Assembly (NCBI GenBank): GCA_001466705.2
Contig: LATX02000185.1
Location: forward strand, 434,001-498,000
Direction: 5' to 3'
Source: Moniliophthora roreri
Lineage: Eukaryota; Basidiomycota; Agaricomycetes; Agaricales; Marasmiaceae
Length of the DNA stretch: 64,000 nt
Shown: one piece after another, positions 24,358-36,240 of the stretch
Position numbering within the stretch: position 1 is the first letter of the stretch
Layout: every line of letters starts with the position of its first letter
The notes under the pieces: generated by a model
Database searches by the model: none
What the model was told of the DNA's origin: nothing
Seen by the model: only the letters and a program-made list of their open reading frames with translations
Translations under genes and position numbers: made by a program

Positions 24358-27300
24358 TATCTGACAGGCCATTGATGTGAAGCAGCATATCGAATACTTA
24401 ATTTGGTATTGTACACTGTACGAGAATGTCTCGAGCTCAACAATGAGTAATCCTGCAAGACACGTCCTGCAGTAGGACTTCCAAATTACATTGACAATGT
24501 ATACCTACCACAGTATCATTCAGGCTCCATTTGACCCTTCAACGCCACCCATCTCGGGAGGATCGAAACTGTCCAGCTTCTTTATGAATTATGCTTCTTT
24601 CTTCTGGTACCAGTCATCAGATACCCTTGCTCGATTCTCATTCACATCAGCTTTCGAAACCCGAAACGGCCGAATTTTCCACTTTACCTCGAACGAGAGT
24701 TTTTCCGTCACTGGCACGAGCAGTCTTCAGGAATGTTTAGGGTTGACCGGAAAAGTACCACTACAGGCATGAAGATCGAGTCGACGAAGGTTTGAAACGT
24801 TAAATTAATTGAAAGTCTCTGCTCAAATGACAAATTTTCAGCGCTTAGGTTGTGACTAGACATCGGGTATATTGTTCCGCGGCTATATTTTCCGCGGCAA
24901 TCACAAGGAGCTTTAACGCCCGATCCTATGGTCCTATGCATCCACTAGAATGGCCAGTACTGTGCATGACGCACCAGAATCTGCGAATATGCGTCAGAGA
25001 AGACGTAACGCACTGGAATATTCTGGATGTGAGAAGGAAAATACTTGGAATCCGTGTCGTAGCAATGTCTGACTCGAAAGTTAGGTCAAGCATGGTGAAG
25101 ACTCCAGATTAACAATCAAATGATGGATTTCTTGTCCAAAGGACAGGAATTCTGACAAAGATCATCAACTCAGAAACAGACGGATTACTGCTCCGCGGAA
25201 GAAGCTCGGAAGGCTGTTAATTTAGCCTTGGAAAACTCCGAGCAGATGATAGTGCGCCTGTATGTACTTCATCGTGCTTTTCATACACATTCATCCCAAA
25301 ACCTTAGCACGCTAGTACCCAAATGCCAGAAACGCCAACTCAGAACCGCGTCAAAGGCCCCAGCAGATCGCGGCATCGAACACAACCACACATCTTCCTG
25401 TCTCGCGCCAAGACTCTGAAGCCTTTCAGCTGTCTTTCCTGTCTCTTGACCGTAACGCCGCAAACGTGAAAGCTTGAACGTCCTTGGTATCTCTTGCTCG
25501 TGCCGACGAGCATGATGGAATTACTGGGCGAAGGGTGGACAAAGTGCTGGAAACAGCAGTACGAGAATCTCCATCCTTCAGCAGCAGATCTGACACTTTG
25601 TGTGCTGTAGTGGGTCCCAATGATAGCAGAAATGCAATTCCAGTCAGCGCTACCCACTTTCCTAAAGCAAGCTTCCGTTTGTTCGTGGTATTGGTTCTCA
25701 GGCTCTGTCAATATCCATCAAAGTCTGCTCGAGGATTGCTGCCGAATCACCACAGCAACATGCGGATTCATACCGAGCATTCGCGACGCATGCATCTAAA
25801 TGCTTCCCCTCACCGTTGGTGCTAGAAGTAAACGACTAGCAACGTGGATGTGGTCAGTACTGCGGTTAAATGCGCAGAACTTGACGTTCGGTTCTACTCC
25901 ATTTGTCTATCAAAAACACTACAATGCATCACGTAGAATCCCGCTATAGATTGTTAAAGCCCCATCCTGTCTGATAAGGAACACCGGAACGTGTATAGCA
26001 CTGCCAACTGCTGTAAAAATGTTCAAACAGCGCCTCCCAAAAGCTGTTAACAGGTATAAAAAGCTGCTTGGATTGTTCCCCGACGTCAGGTTGACTTCCC
26101 TTATATGCATTAGCCCCTCAACAGCCTTATCCGATGTTGACCTCCATGGGGTTTCCAAGGTAGGAGACGATATAGCTATTTCTATCCCTTCCATCTCATC
26201 ACTCTCCTCTCTCAGCTTGGTCATGTGCGAGCGACCCATCTCAATCCGAAGATTTTGGTCCTTCCTGGAGATGGCCTGCTACCAGGGGACTGCCCCAATC
26301 TCAAGCCCATCACGCACTTTCCATGGAGTATGATTCACCAAGTCACCGGCGTCTATTCATGCCGACTTCGTGCGCCGAATGTCGAGTACCAGTAAGTCAC
26401 TTTCTCACTCAATCTCTGCCTGGAGTTGACAGTGTGCCCCGGCAGCATTACTCGTGTTGTTGGAATATCATCGGATTGTTCAATAAGAGATGTAGAAAGC
26501 TAACCCATGTAACGACTTCATGACTATGTTTAACAATGACGGTGGTGGTTTTAGGGGGGGCATGCACCAACCAAAGGTTGTGTGTATCATGTTTCCCGTT
26601 CAACCATCACCTATACCCGTCATACCTGTCACCCAGCGAGATGAGACCCATTCCGTGTTCAATAACGAGATCCAACACGAGTATCAGACGAGTACGAGAA
26701 CCTCGTGTCAATCTACCTATAGTTTAGCACCCGCGCTCCTACTTCGTACAGTTCCGCCTTTCGCCGTCATCATCATGTACCCATGGTGGGCTTTGTGGCT
26801 CACTTCGGGATCTTGACTGATGATTATCCGGTACCGTGATGAAAGCGAGAGCCAGTTACCCGCGACTTGACCGGAAAGCAGTGGCCTCCACGTTCTGGTG
26901 GTTTCGGGGCAGCCATTCCGTGACAACTTACATATTCAAGCTCAGGGATGAGGTTTGAGAGCTCTGTAACTTTCATTCCATTAGGAAACAGGGGATATCC
27001 CGAATGCTGTAGGTGCGTTTCTGAACGTGCCTTCTGGTGGCGCGAAGACGCCCATTAATATCAGTCATAGAACCTGACTAGATGTGACAGACCTTCAACA
27101 TGGTGATGTAGAGGTAGTAATGCCTCAGTGCCACAGAGCTTGCTGATGCGTGGTCCATCTCATCCCGGGCATCCGCGCAGATAAATATTATTATCGCTGC
27201 CATTCGTCAATACCCTGCCGAACCACGTCAAAGCTACTATGGGTTGATTGCAAACGAGGAGTAGACCTGTCTGGCATAGGTGGGTTGAATGCGAGCTTTT

Positions 27301-27456
27301 GTTTTCCGTATCATCTTCCGGGAATCCACTACCCCCGTACCCAAACAAGGACCAGACTACTTTCTGAATAAAATGCATGCTGCCAGAAGGCTACCTCCTT
27401 TGAGTACTCGGATACACTACCGATACTCCACATGAAACCTGCTGGAAATCGTGTGC
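24358..27456. other. gene-poor stretch
   Basis: About 3.1 kb with no recognised gene on either strand. Open frames at 25484-25825 and 25919-26333 lack motifs and splice-consistent extensions. Confidence 0.4.
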
Positions 27457-27930
27457 CTACTCGTTTCGCATCTCAGGGCTAGTATGTTCCGGTGGCTTCA
27501 TGGCTGTTAGTTCCATTTGACCTGACCTAGCGTCTACTGTAATGTCAATGAGTTGATCATGAGAACCACCAGGCGCATTTAAGTATATACTTGGAAGAGG
27601 GCAGATCCATGAAGTTGCTAGTGGACGTGCTTGAGCACCAAACCAGAGTTTTGGAGTTCTGATGATCGCGTGTTTTCCATCGACGAAAACGCCAAGACTC
27701 ATATTAGTAGGTCTTGTCGAGAAATGAGCTGTTACGCACCCAAGTAATGCTCAAAATAGTCAAAGAAGTGTATAGACTGGCCTCATTTCTGATGACAATG
27801 TCGAGAGGCCATAAATTTGCTTTGGCCGTTCTTGCAGGATCATTTATGTATGCAAACGGCCGCGTGTATAGTTCGATCGATACGGCAGGTATATACGGGC
27901 ACCGTACATCCCATTCTATCCGAGGGTGCC
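27457..27930 (-). pseudogene. possible membrane-protein C-terminal fragment
   Basis: On the minus strand a stretch reading LDIVIRNEASLYTSLTILSI is followed, after a possible intron, by a tail ending GQMELTAMKPPEHTSPEMR and a stop. This resembles the last helix and tail of basidiomycete multi-pass proteins of the DUF6533/6534 kind, but I find no upstream helices. It may be a remnant or chance. Confidence 0.25.
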
Positions 27931-28240
27931 GCCTAACGATTGCCTAGAAAACGATGGCCTTCGTGTGGTAGTCTCTTGATATGTCCATCAATGATCAATC
28001 GACCTGGATTTCTGCTTGTAAACTTTGGAACAGAGAATATCGTGGTTAGCACTGAATGCACGAAATGAAAAGGCCGCACACCTAGTCCAATGCGCTGAAG
28101 TCGACGATGACATCCCAAGATGCAGAATCTTCGACCATTTCAACCTACTTTTGGGTAACATGTTGACGTATGTTGCAATTGAGTGAGTTTTTATGTAAGT
28201 CCGGCTGTGCTGGTCCGGGTGGTTCGTGCACAATTGTGAC
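27931..28240. other. intergenic, no gene seen
   Basis: Upstream of the F-box gene; nothing recognised apart from the ACGCGT array at its end. Confidence 0.4.
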
Positions 28241-28245
28241 GTGTA

Positions 28246-28265
28246 ACGCGTTACGCGTTACGCGT
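28246..28265. promoter_or_regulatory. triple ACGCGT (MCB-like) array
   Basis: ACGCGT occurs at 28246-28251, 28253-28258 and 28260-28265, a strict 7-bp period, ending 15 bp before the F-box ATG. ACGCGT is the MluI cell-cycle box bound by Mbp1/Swi6-type (MBF) factors in fungi. A regulatory role is inferred. Confidence 0.55.
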
Positions 28266-28280
28266 CACTGACCCCTGACC

Positions 28281-29397
28281 ATGACCCACGACAAAGTTCT
28301 TCCTGGAGAACTCTGGGATCGAGTCATAGACTTCTGTCATTCCGACAAGGACACTCTTATCTCTTGCAGCGTAGTCTGCAAAGCCTGGCTTCCATGTGCA
28401 CGTTTACATCTCTTCTCACTAATGGAGAGTTCCGGAACCGTCGCTACCATTTGCCTTGATGGGGCGGACAAATCCCATTTACTAGTCCCTATTCTAGAAT
28501 CTCCTCACTGCACTATCATCCCATATCTGACTCAATTTCAAGTCATCAGCACCGAAGGCACACCCGAAACTCGCAAAGCACGTGGCGAGAGACTCTGGCG
28601 AGCACTCACCACAACGTCTAGTCTCGCTTTAAACTCGCTGAAGTTGATGTTTCACCCCCCGTTTCCTTCCTCCAGTTTATTCCAGGCTATAACGTCCACC
28701 CTGACCTCATTCTATCTATACACTTTTCCTCCTTTGGCTTCCGATGCTTCTATTTCCGACGTTTGTGCCCAGGCATTCGAATTGATATCTGGGATGCATA
28801 ACCTAGAGCTATTAAGGATATATATTCAGGTTTATGGGCTCGTCGTACCTCCTGCAGCTCCCGGGCCTAGCGATATCGTTCCCGTACCTATATTGTCATT
28901 GAAGTGTCTTCGGAGGCTCTCGTTGACCGAGCCTTCTGCGTTCAATGCACTGTTGCCTCTGCTCAGCGCTCCAGGCATAGTCCACTTCCCGAAACTACAG
29001 ATCGTAGACCTCTACATGCTCTCCAATCCTTTGATTGTCGACGCTCGTGTCCTGCAGACATTCCTTGATACGGTTTGCGCGCCGACAGTTACGGAGTTTC
29101 ATTTCTTGATTTTATGGGATAGTATTCCAAGTAAATCTGAATTTATACCCATCTTCATGGTCAAACGCTAACTATTGCGCAGTAATGGATCTAGGCCGAT
29201 TTCAAGGTCTCCGTTACATCGAGTTAGATACTTCGGCAACATATCCCATCCAGAATCGGGCAAGGGCAATTGATGTACTGGAACGGGCAGTCGAGTCCAT
29301 TGGTTCGAGGAGTGTAGGGCAACCGGTACAAGTTAAATACGAGATGCAGAATTATAATCCCCCAGAGGTCAGTGGCGTCGAATGGATCAAGGCGTAA
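28281..29397 (+). CDS. F-box-like protein
   Basis: Two exons (28281-29130 and 29183-29397) encode about 354 residues. The N-terminus VLPGELWDRVIDFC, then TLISCSVVCKAWLPCARLHLF, is a canonical fungal F-box. The remainder is leucine-rich with LRRLSLTEPSAF- and LQIVDLYMLS-like turns, as in other agaricomycete F-box families. Expected role: SCF adaptor, target unknown. The ATG follows directly on the ACGCGT array. Confidence 0.8.
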
Positions 29398-30956
29398 CCG
29401 AGTGTAAGTGCCAAACGTGCAGCTGACGTGCGACAAGTCACTGATTATGCTGCAGACCTTTAATATAAGGTATCGTCGTCCTTGAGATTATTCTGGCCTT
29501 TCGTGCTCGAGCGAGTAGTGGGTAGACATATTACACTGAATCACTGTCGATCCAAGCCATATAACAGAAAGATTGCCTCGCCAATCTGATACAACCATAG
29601 CAGCTTCGAACTTCTCGTGATCGAACCGAGGCGTCATACTATCGAAATTCTGCCGTTGTTAATTGGCTTTTGTACCGGCAACGTAGTGTCGCAACCCGGC
29701 TGTTCAGCAGGCTAAGCCTAAGCATACCCGGAGGTGTTCTGTTGACAGAGCGTTTTTCTGACCATCTTTCGTTATTACTTCCTGCAAAGCACGAAGCGTA
29801 TGGTCAGGAGGAAGGAGGAAGACAGCCAGCGCTGTCCGTCTTCTGTATAGTCACGTCGATGAATAATGCGACTCACGACTATGAAGGGGTATCGGAGCTT
29901 CTGGCTAGATTCCGCTCAGGTTCCTCTTCCAGATCTGGTCAATAAGCACCGATAATCGAAGCGAAAGTGCCAATTGGTTTACTTAAATTCACGATGGACA
30001 TGGCAGTCTTTGAGCAAACAAGTCAGATGGCTGCGGTTACGGTTCATTTGCCCGGGCGTTACTTCTTCCATCTTCGTCACGGTGTTGGCAGGCTCAGGTC
30101 CTTCGAATACGCGTCATTGTCCCCACAGCGTTATAGCCGAGACAAACGAACACAGATAAAAGCACTCTGACATGACGCGTTTCCGTCCAGTGTATTCGGT
30201 GGGTATGTCGACTATCATGGCGCTCAAACTCGAGGATCAAAAGCCCCTTGTTCGGTGTTTGCAGAAATGCAAAATCAAAACGGTACACTACAACGAATTC
30301 TCTTCAATAACTTCAATAAGCTTACTTACGACTTTCTATTAGTAGACCCTAAAGAATTGAATGTGAACCATGATCTGCCACGATGTGTGGGCGCCGAGCA
30401 CGGTTGTCGGTAAAACTCAGGAGTCGGACAACATTACGAGCGTTAGTTGACAGCTATTCTTCTAAAGGGAGGCTTATGTTTACAATGGCTGCCACCTACG
30501 ATTGAAATGTCTACATTTTTCTAGTAGGGGTGTTCAAATTTTTTCCGAGGACCAGAACACGTATTTTGTGCATTTGGTGAGTCTTCAAAGCTGCTCTCGA
30601 TTATTGTTTTCCGAATGATAATATTCTACTTCCCCCCCTGTCTTCATTATTATGGAACTTGAAGTTATATCAGCGTCTGCTGTCGATCTTCGTTGACCGC
30701 ACTTGTTTGATATTACCCTCGGGTGTGCATGGTGCCTGATGCCGAGCGAGGACCTGCAACAGTCCGCCATGGGAGACAAGTACTTGATGGACGCCGCAGC
30801 TAGAGCGCCCTAAGAGCACTCCCTTCTTCCCAAGCGCCGAAGAACCGAGACCCCAAGCGTTTCATGACTTCAACCCTGAATTTTGAAGATTAAACTCGGG
30901 TTCTATAATCCCCATTTAAAAGTTTTCGCTGGACCTGGGCTCTTAATGCGTGTCCA
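29398..30956. other. intergenic, no gene seen
   Basis: 1.5 kb without a supported gene. Short open frames at 29670-30170 show no motif. Confidence 0.4.
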
Positions 30957-32060
30957 ATGACTGAAGCACTGTTCGTCGTCGGCTTCCTCGTCAAGTTCCT
31001 CCTCTTCACTGTCTGCACTTCCAGGAAAGTATACCGAACTATCGATGATACCAGAGGCGACGAAATCACCGGAATAAGACCCGTATATTCCCCTTTGTCG
31101 GCTTGGGATGACAATACTTGCATCAAGAGCAAGGGTTGCTCTATAGTTCCTGATAGGAGATATGCTTACGAGGGCACCTGGACTGCTGCGACCTACTTTC
31201 CGACACGGTCAGAAAAGATCTCAGTTACGCTTCGGTTTGAAGGTGCACGTTATCAAAATGTCATATTATGCCAATACTCAGCCAAGTTCAAACAGGGACG
31301 GGCATCGCTGTATACTTCATTGTTACAAACGACCTCGATCCCAACCGTATTAGCGGCAACACAGAATGCAATTTCACGTTGGACGGAACGTTGGTATCGC
31401 GATACAAGTACCAGGATACGTCGTTGACAGGGTTGATATATAACCAAGAAGTGTTCTCCGTTCAAGGATTGGCGAATACTTTTCATGTGCTGGAGATGAG
31501 TGTTGGGGAGCAACAGCTTGATAGGATAATATACGTGAACTTTGATTACGCCAATTACACGTGTGTCTTCGTTATCTTGTGCTACTATCCGTCTACTAAC
31601 GAGTATCTTCAGCGTTGAAGTGCCTGACGATGCAGAAGTGTTACAGTCGGACTCTGGCAAGAATATAGGTGCAATAGTCGGAGGAGCTGTTGGAGGGAGT
31701 GTTTTGGTAATGTTACTCGCGGTGGCAGGGTGGTTCCTATATCGACGATCAAGAAAACGACGTGCCATGGTGGAACCAGAAACGAATGAGCCAAAGGAGC
31801 TGATCCCATCTCCAGAATTAACATCGTCATTCGTTCCGTACACCGTTTCTTCGTCAGAAGCCTCGCGTTCGACCTCTTCAAAAACTCAGAGTCATATGCA
31901 ATCTCCGACGCCGATGTTCCAACCTAGGCTTGCCCAGGCGGAGTTGCACGACCAAATCCAGGAGATTAGAGAGCAGATGAGTTTGTTGAGGGCCCACCAC
32001 CGTGACTCGCGGACAGCTTCTCCACCGCCTGATTACATGACGACGCCCTCGGTACGATGA
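30957..32060 (+). CDS. single-pass type I membrane protein, basidiomycete family
   Basis: Three exons (30957-31242, 31296-31560, 31613-32060) give about 332 residues. A signal peptide (ALFVVGFLVKFLLFTVC) precedes an extracellular domain with YAYEGTWTAATYFP, SVTLRFEGTGIAVYFIVTND, CNFTLDG and VYVNFDY-like strands, the conserved beta-sandwich pattern of a large agaricomycete surface family. One membrane span (GAIVGGAVGGSVLVMLLAVA) is followed by a basic stop-transfer RRSRKRR and a Ser/Pro-rich cytoplasmic tail with a short coiled stretch. Likely a cell-surface sensor or wall-associated protein; no function is known to me. Confidence 0.78.
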
Positions 32061-32635
32061 ATTTACTGGAAAATTGTGTTGTAGATATGGTCCAAGATAG
32101 AGTGCTGTACCGTTGGCTTTAAATGATGATGAATGTTAATGACCACGGACAACGCGTCACTCCTATCTGCAAAATATGTACCCCAAGATACCTATATAAT
32201 AACATGTAGAACCCCTAGAATCATTAGAATCATTACAAGACTTATCAACAGTCGTGTATCAAATTTTTAGGGATGTAACGGTGCCAAGCAAGCCAAGTGA
32301 TTCCTAAAAAGATAACGAGTATGGGGAAGATAACGAGTAGTAAGGGATTTACCATGTGCGAGGGATTCTAACGCCGTTCCAGGGTTCTACTGCGTGCTGG
32401 GCGTTCTACCAGCGTTCTAACATGTCCCAGGGATCCTACCGAATGCTAATCATCAATTTGCCATGGATACTTCGGGTGTATAAATCGGTGAGATCTGACA
32501 CTAAGTTGGAGTATTACCGGGCCACCGAGTCGGATGCTATCGGATGTCATAATCAAGAAATCGAAAACGAACGACGAGAGACGACGAGCGACCAATCCGC
32601 CTACACCTGTCGGAATTGACGTGTTGGAAATTTGG
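32061..32635. other. intergenic, no gene seen
   Basis: No supported gene. A short duplicated phrase around the words GGGATTCTA/GGGTTCTA near 32361-32430 is probably local slippage. Confidence 0.4.
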
Positions 32636-32636
32636 C

Positions 32637-32644
32637 CTATATAA
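32637..32644 (+). promoter_or_regulatory. TATA box of the small secreted protein gene
   Basis: A CTATATAAG element sits about 40 bp before the ATG at 32684. Confidence 0.5.
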
Positions 32645-32683
32645 GCTTGGGGTATTTAAATCTGCAGACACTCAGAAGCAACA

Positions 32684-33047
32684 ATGCTCTTCACTAATCT
32701 TCGTGTTCTTCTCATCGGACTTGTCTTCGTCCAAACATCTGTCGCACTTTCCTGCCGCTGCTCTTCCAACGGTTCCTGGAACAATGTGCGCACAAACGCT
32801 GGGTGCACTCACCTTCACAAGATAGCCCCGGGTGAATACCCTAGCGGTATTTACACAGCCACGGATAGACATGGCACTGTATCGGTGAGCATATTCTTTC
32901 AACTTTTGACGAGGGACTTCTCTTACTGACCTCTCGTTTTAGTGCGTCGTCCCTCAGAACGCGGCAATCCAATTCGACCAAAACCTGGGTAATTGGCAAG
33001 CGTGGTGGAAGCGAGATGAGTGCAAGGGTGATGGGATGTGTTCGTAA
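32684..33047 (+). CDS. small secreted cysteine-rich protein
   Basis: Two exons (32684-32884 and 32943-33047) encode 101 residues. A strong signal peptide (LRVLLIGLVFVQTSVALS) is followed by a mature chain of about 80 residues with six cysteines in the order CRC, GC, SC, EC, MC, enough for three disulfides. No family recognised; length and composition resemble fungal effector-like or hydrophilic secreted proteins. The intron has a proper GTGAGC donor and a TTTTAG acceptor and falls just before the fourth Cys. Confidence 0.7.
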
Positions 33048-33542
33048 ATCGCCGATACTATATAGCACACATACGACAGCAAATTCGGAGGAAACATTAT
33101 TGTGGAACAGATTTGAGCGAGAGCAGTTTGTATGCATGCGTCAAATAGGGACTGTCACAAGACAAGTAGACATAGCCCATTGTAGGTCCTCGACAAAAGG
33201 TCAACGCGGCATGTCATTACAGCCGTTGAATCCGTTTGTAAAAATTCGACGTGTCTGAGCCCCGGAACCCGTATCTAGGGCCGTCAGTTTTGCAGATGCT
33301 CTTTGCTCTTGACCATATGATAGCAAACTCACCTTAGCTCTCCTTTATCAACTTCGTGTCATGACCATGACTGCGAATGAGACTCTGCTTCCAGTGTTGC
33401 ATGATTCGCGGCTGATCTCGAAGTAGGCCCTGTCATGCCGAGAACTCTACGCATGCCGGCGGATTTACGTAAATAGGCGGTCGTTGCGCTCCTCCACATC
33501 CCATCCAGGTGTGACCCAAAGCAGGACAGTGAAGTATTGGAA
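33048..33542. other. intergenic, upstream of DUF6535 copy 1
   Basis: No supported gene. Unlike the spacers before copies 2 and 3, it does not carry the conserved upstream block. Confidence 0.4.
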
Positions 33543-35249
33543 ATGATGGTGTGTCACTAAATCTCTTCATCTCGATGTTAAAGCTTATATCTATAATGTC
33601 TTCAGGACCCGTCAACCGAAGAGAAAGCGATTAATAACTCGGAGGAACGCGCATCCCGTCGATGGAAATCTGGCAAACCTTTTCACTACAAGCTCGATGC
33701 TAGCTCAACACAGAATGGCTGCTTTAATACCTGCTTTGAGGAAGCGGTGGCGTCTGACTCCAAGATGTGCAGACGATGGGAGCAGGATATTGATACTTTA
33801 CTGGTCTACGTGCGCCTTCATAGCTATTATTACACCTTTTCAACTTGCTAACTGAATCGCTCAGGCCGGTCTTTTCTCTGCCGTTGTTACCACTTTTGCC
33901 GTCGAATCGGCCAATTCCTTACAGCAGGACCCTCAGGAAGAGACAGTCCGCCTATTGGCGGTAATCGCAGGCCAGGCGAACGCTGAACCCCAGGAAGAAT
34001 TCCAGGCCTCGACCGCCTCTATCACAATCAACGTCATGTACTACCTTAGCCTCACACTCAGCCTCGCTGCCGCCCTCGTCAGCATCCTCTGCAAACAATG
34101 GGTGCGCGAGTATCAACGCGAATACCCTCATCTTAACCCCCAACAGAAACTTGCTGTCCGCCAATCTCGATACGAGGGCTTACAGACATGGCGTGTACCG
34201 GGAATCATCGCCCTCATCCCACTCCTACTCCAAGCTGCCACGGCCTTGTTCTTCTTTGGCGTGGTGATGATGCTTTGGGAGGCCAACCACACCGTAGCAA
34301 TCGTCATCATCGTTGCTGTTGTCATCTCGCTGCTCTTTGTGATCGTCACTACCCTCCTTGCTCCTATCCTCCTTCTCATTACTTGGGCCACAAAGAGACC
34401 TTTTTATTCGCAGTGCCCATACAAGACACCCCTTGGTTGGACTATCATACGAATCGCCACACCTTCCTTCCTCATCAAGTATCGTCTCCTCCCTCGCGGG
34501 ACGAGGAACATTGTGCAAAGCGTCGAATCCATCAAGAGGTACATTCGATCGTTAAACTGGTCGATGTATGATATGAGATTCGTTGATGGAAACCTGTACG
34601 AAGGGTGTATGAGTGCTGCAATGGTTTGGCAGTATCCATTCAAAGAAAGCGGAGCGTATAGCCAGTGTATTAGGGCGTTGAACGCGCAAACTTCCTGGGG
34701 CGCGTTGAAGGTACTCATACCCTTCTTGAAGACTGCAAGGGAGCATCAGACGAGGATGAGCTCCGAGAGCCACTCAGGCGAAGACGAAGGACATACGATG
34801 ATACCTGCCGAAACTCTTGAGAGCTTTGTTGGTTATGTCCATGGAACAGAAGCGGATGGAGAGGTGGAGACGAATGAAGAGGTAAAGAAAGATGTGATAG
34901 ACATAGCTTGTGTTTTGTTCCGACGGAATGCACCGAGGAACGAGAAGGTTTGTTACTGCCTTGAAGGGTGTGTTCGCATTGTCAACACTGCGAGGGTGCT
35001 GCCACCTAGAACGTTGGATGTTGCCCAGTATCTTTTGCATACTCACAGGGGTCCTCTAGATAGGGGTATGTGTTATCTCGCTGTGATTACGAGGCTATAC
35101 TCACCGGATCCCTAGATCTCGGGAGTCAACTTGATGCAAGCTTCGATGCGGCTTTACATCGAGGGGCTATCCAACGTCCTGACTATGACCGCACCAGGAC
35201 GGCATTGCATCGTGTATACTCAATGGAGACAGAGGGACGTTCAAGTTGA
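33543..35249 (+). CDS. DUF6535 membrane protein, tandem copy 1
   Basis: Exons 33543-33548, 33606-33809, 33865-35065 and 35116-35249 give about 514 residues. A soluble head (RRWKSGKPFHYKL) leads into AGLFSAVVTTFAVESANSLQ, then three strong membrane segments (VMYYLSLTLSLAAALVSIL, IIALIPLLLQAATALFFFGV, VAIVIIVAVVISLLFVIV) with the family hallmark CKQWVREYQR between the first two. The long C-terminal part is soluble and ends DYDRTRTALHRVYS. This is the basidiomycete DUF6535 (Pfam PF20153) architecture; function unknown. It differs from copies 2 and 3 at its C-terminus, where the stop comes earlier in a diverged tail. Confidence 0.85.
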
Positions 35250-35399
35250 AGGGCGTTCGTTATTAGAAGTAGTGTTGTTTAACATCGCGGTAGAGAGACT
35301 GAAAGCCATGTATAACATGTATTACACTAAGACCTGACTAGGACGGAACGTGCGCCGAACCGAGGAAGCGTCGACGTCGTGACCCGTCACTCTTTCAAT

Positions 35400-35900
35400 T
35401 TGCTCTCAACTGCGATGTGTGAATGCCTCTTCTTTCACTTCTTCCCTCAGTCGACAAGGCGCGCTTAGGAAACCTCTGATGGAAAAATTATTTAAACGTC
35501 AGATCAAAGTTTAGACTCACAGGCTGTAGTCAAGCTGCTCCGACCAAGTACTTTACGGCTCTCAGTAGGTTTTTTCAGCGCCTACGAAAAATATCGACCA
35601 TGATTTGAATAGGTTCATTAAGCAAAGAGTGAATCACGAGAGAGCGGAAATAGAAGCAGGATACAGCACATACCACAAGGGACTGCGTTCATTGAACGTT
35701 ATACTTTTCATACATGCTGTCAGCACGCGGACTCTCAGGTGTACAGTCTGAAGAACCTGGGCGATGGTGAGTCTATTTGTCCAGCTTTCTTTATTTTGAG
35801 GACTCAAATCCTCAATGCTTCAGGAATCGTCGATTGAAGAGAAGATTTACACAAATTGCACCGTTCTCAAACTCACCCAGTTGGATTACGACTAGCTCAT
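35400..35900 (+). pseudogene. relic 5' end of a DUF6535 copy
   Basis: At 35764 an ATG is followed at once by GTGAGT, and after an acceptor at 35823 by codons for ESSIEEK. This copies the ATG/short-intron/DSSIEEK start of the next gene (36241-36321). The frame then runs to a stop within about 25 codons and the membrane part is missing. A matching relic lies before copy 3. Confidence 0.65.
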
Positions 35901-36109
35901 CTTCATCTCCAAACTTCACGTCTCGAGGGAACCCCGCACTCGTTTTCAGACTTGCATCTAGGACGTGCTGACAGTATGCCACTTGAATCCTCTTTTTAAT
36001 ACGTACTCATCATGGAATGAATAGATCCAGCGATTGTAAATGAATAGCGGAAGGTTGTGACAGCACCTTAGTTGCGAGTTTGAATTCTGAAGATAGAAGC
36101 ATAACCAGG

Positions 36110-36223
36110 CATGGGTACTGTGCGTTCACCAGGCCTTCATGCACGCCGGAGACATGAGGGTCTGAGGTTTTAAGGATGCACGTAGCTGCTGACCCCACAT
36201 CAAAGCCAGCTGCTCAAAGCTGG
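36110..36223 (+). promoter_or_regulatory. conserved upstream block of DUF6535 copy 2
   Basis: The stretch from GGCATGGGTACTGTGCG to GCTGACCCCA is repeated before copy 3 (about 38930-39040) with essentially one substitution over about 110 bp. The block ends with the inverted repeat CCAGCT/AGCTGG (36206-36211, 36218-36223) just ahead of the ATG. Promoter or 5' UTR function is inferred. Confidence 0.55.
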
Positions 36224-36240
36224 GGTACGACTAGGGAACG

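Noticed and set aside
25919..26333. possible membrane-protein gene
   Set aside because: Opposite-strand open frames of similar length and no connected helices or splice sites.
29585..29660. tRNA T-arm-like GGTTCGATC on the minus strand
   Set aside because: The flanking five-base stems do not pair and no anticodon arm can be drawn.
30957..31427. unspliced reading of the type I membrane protein first exon to 31427
   Set aside because: The GTGCAC...AACAG intron at 31243-31295 restores the conserved EGTGIAVYFIVTND strand; reading through loses it.
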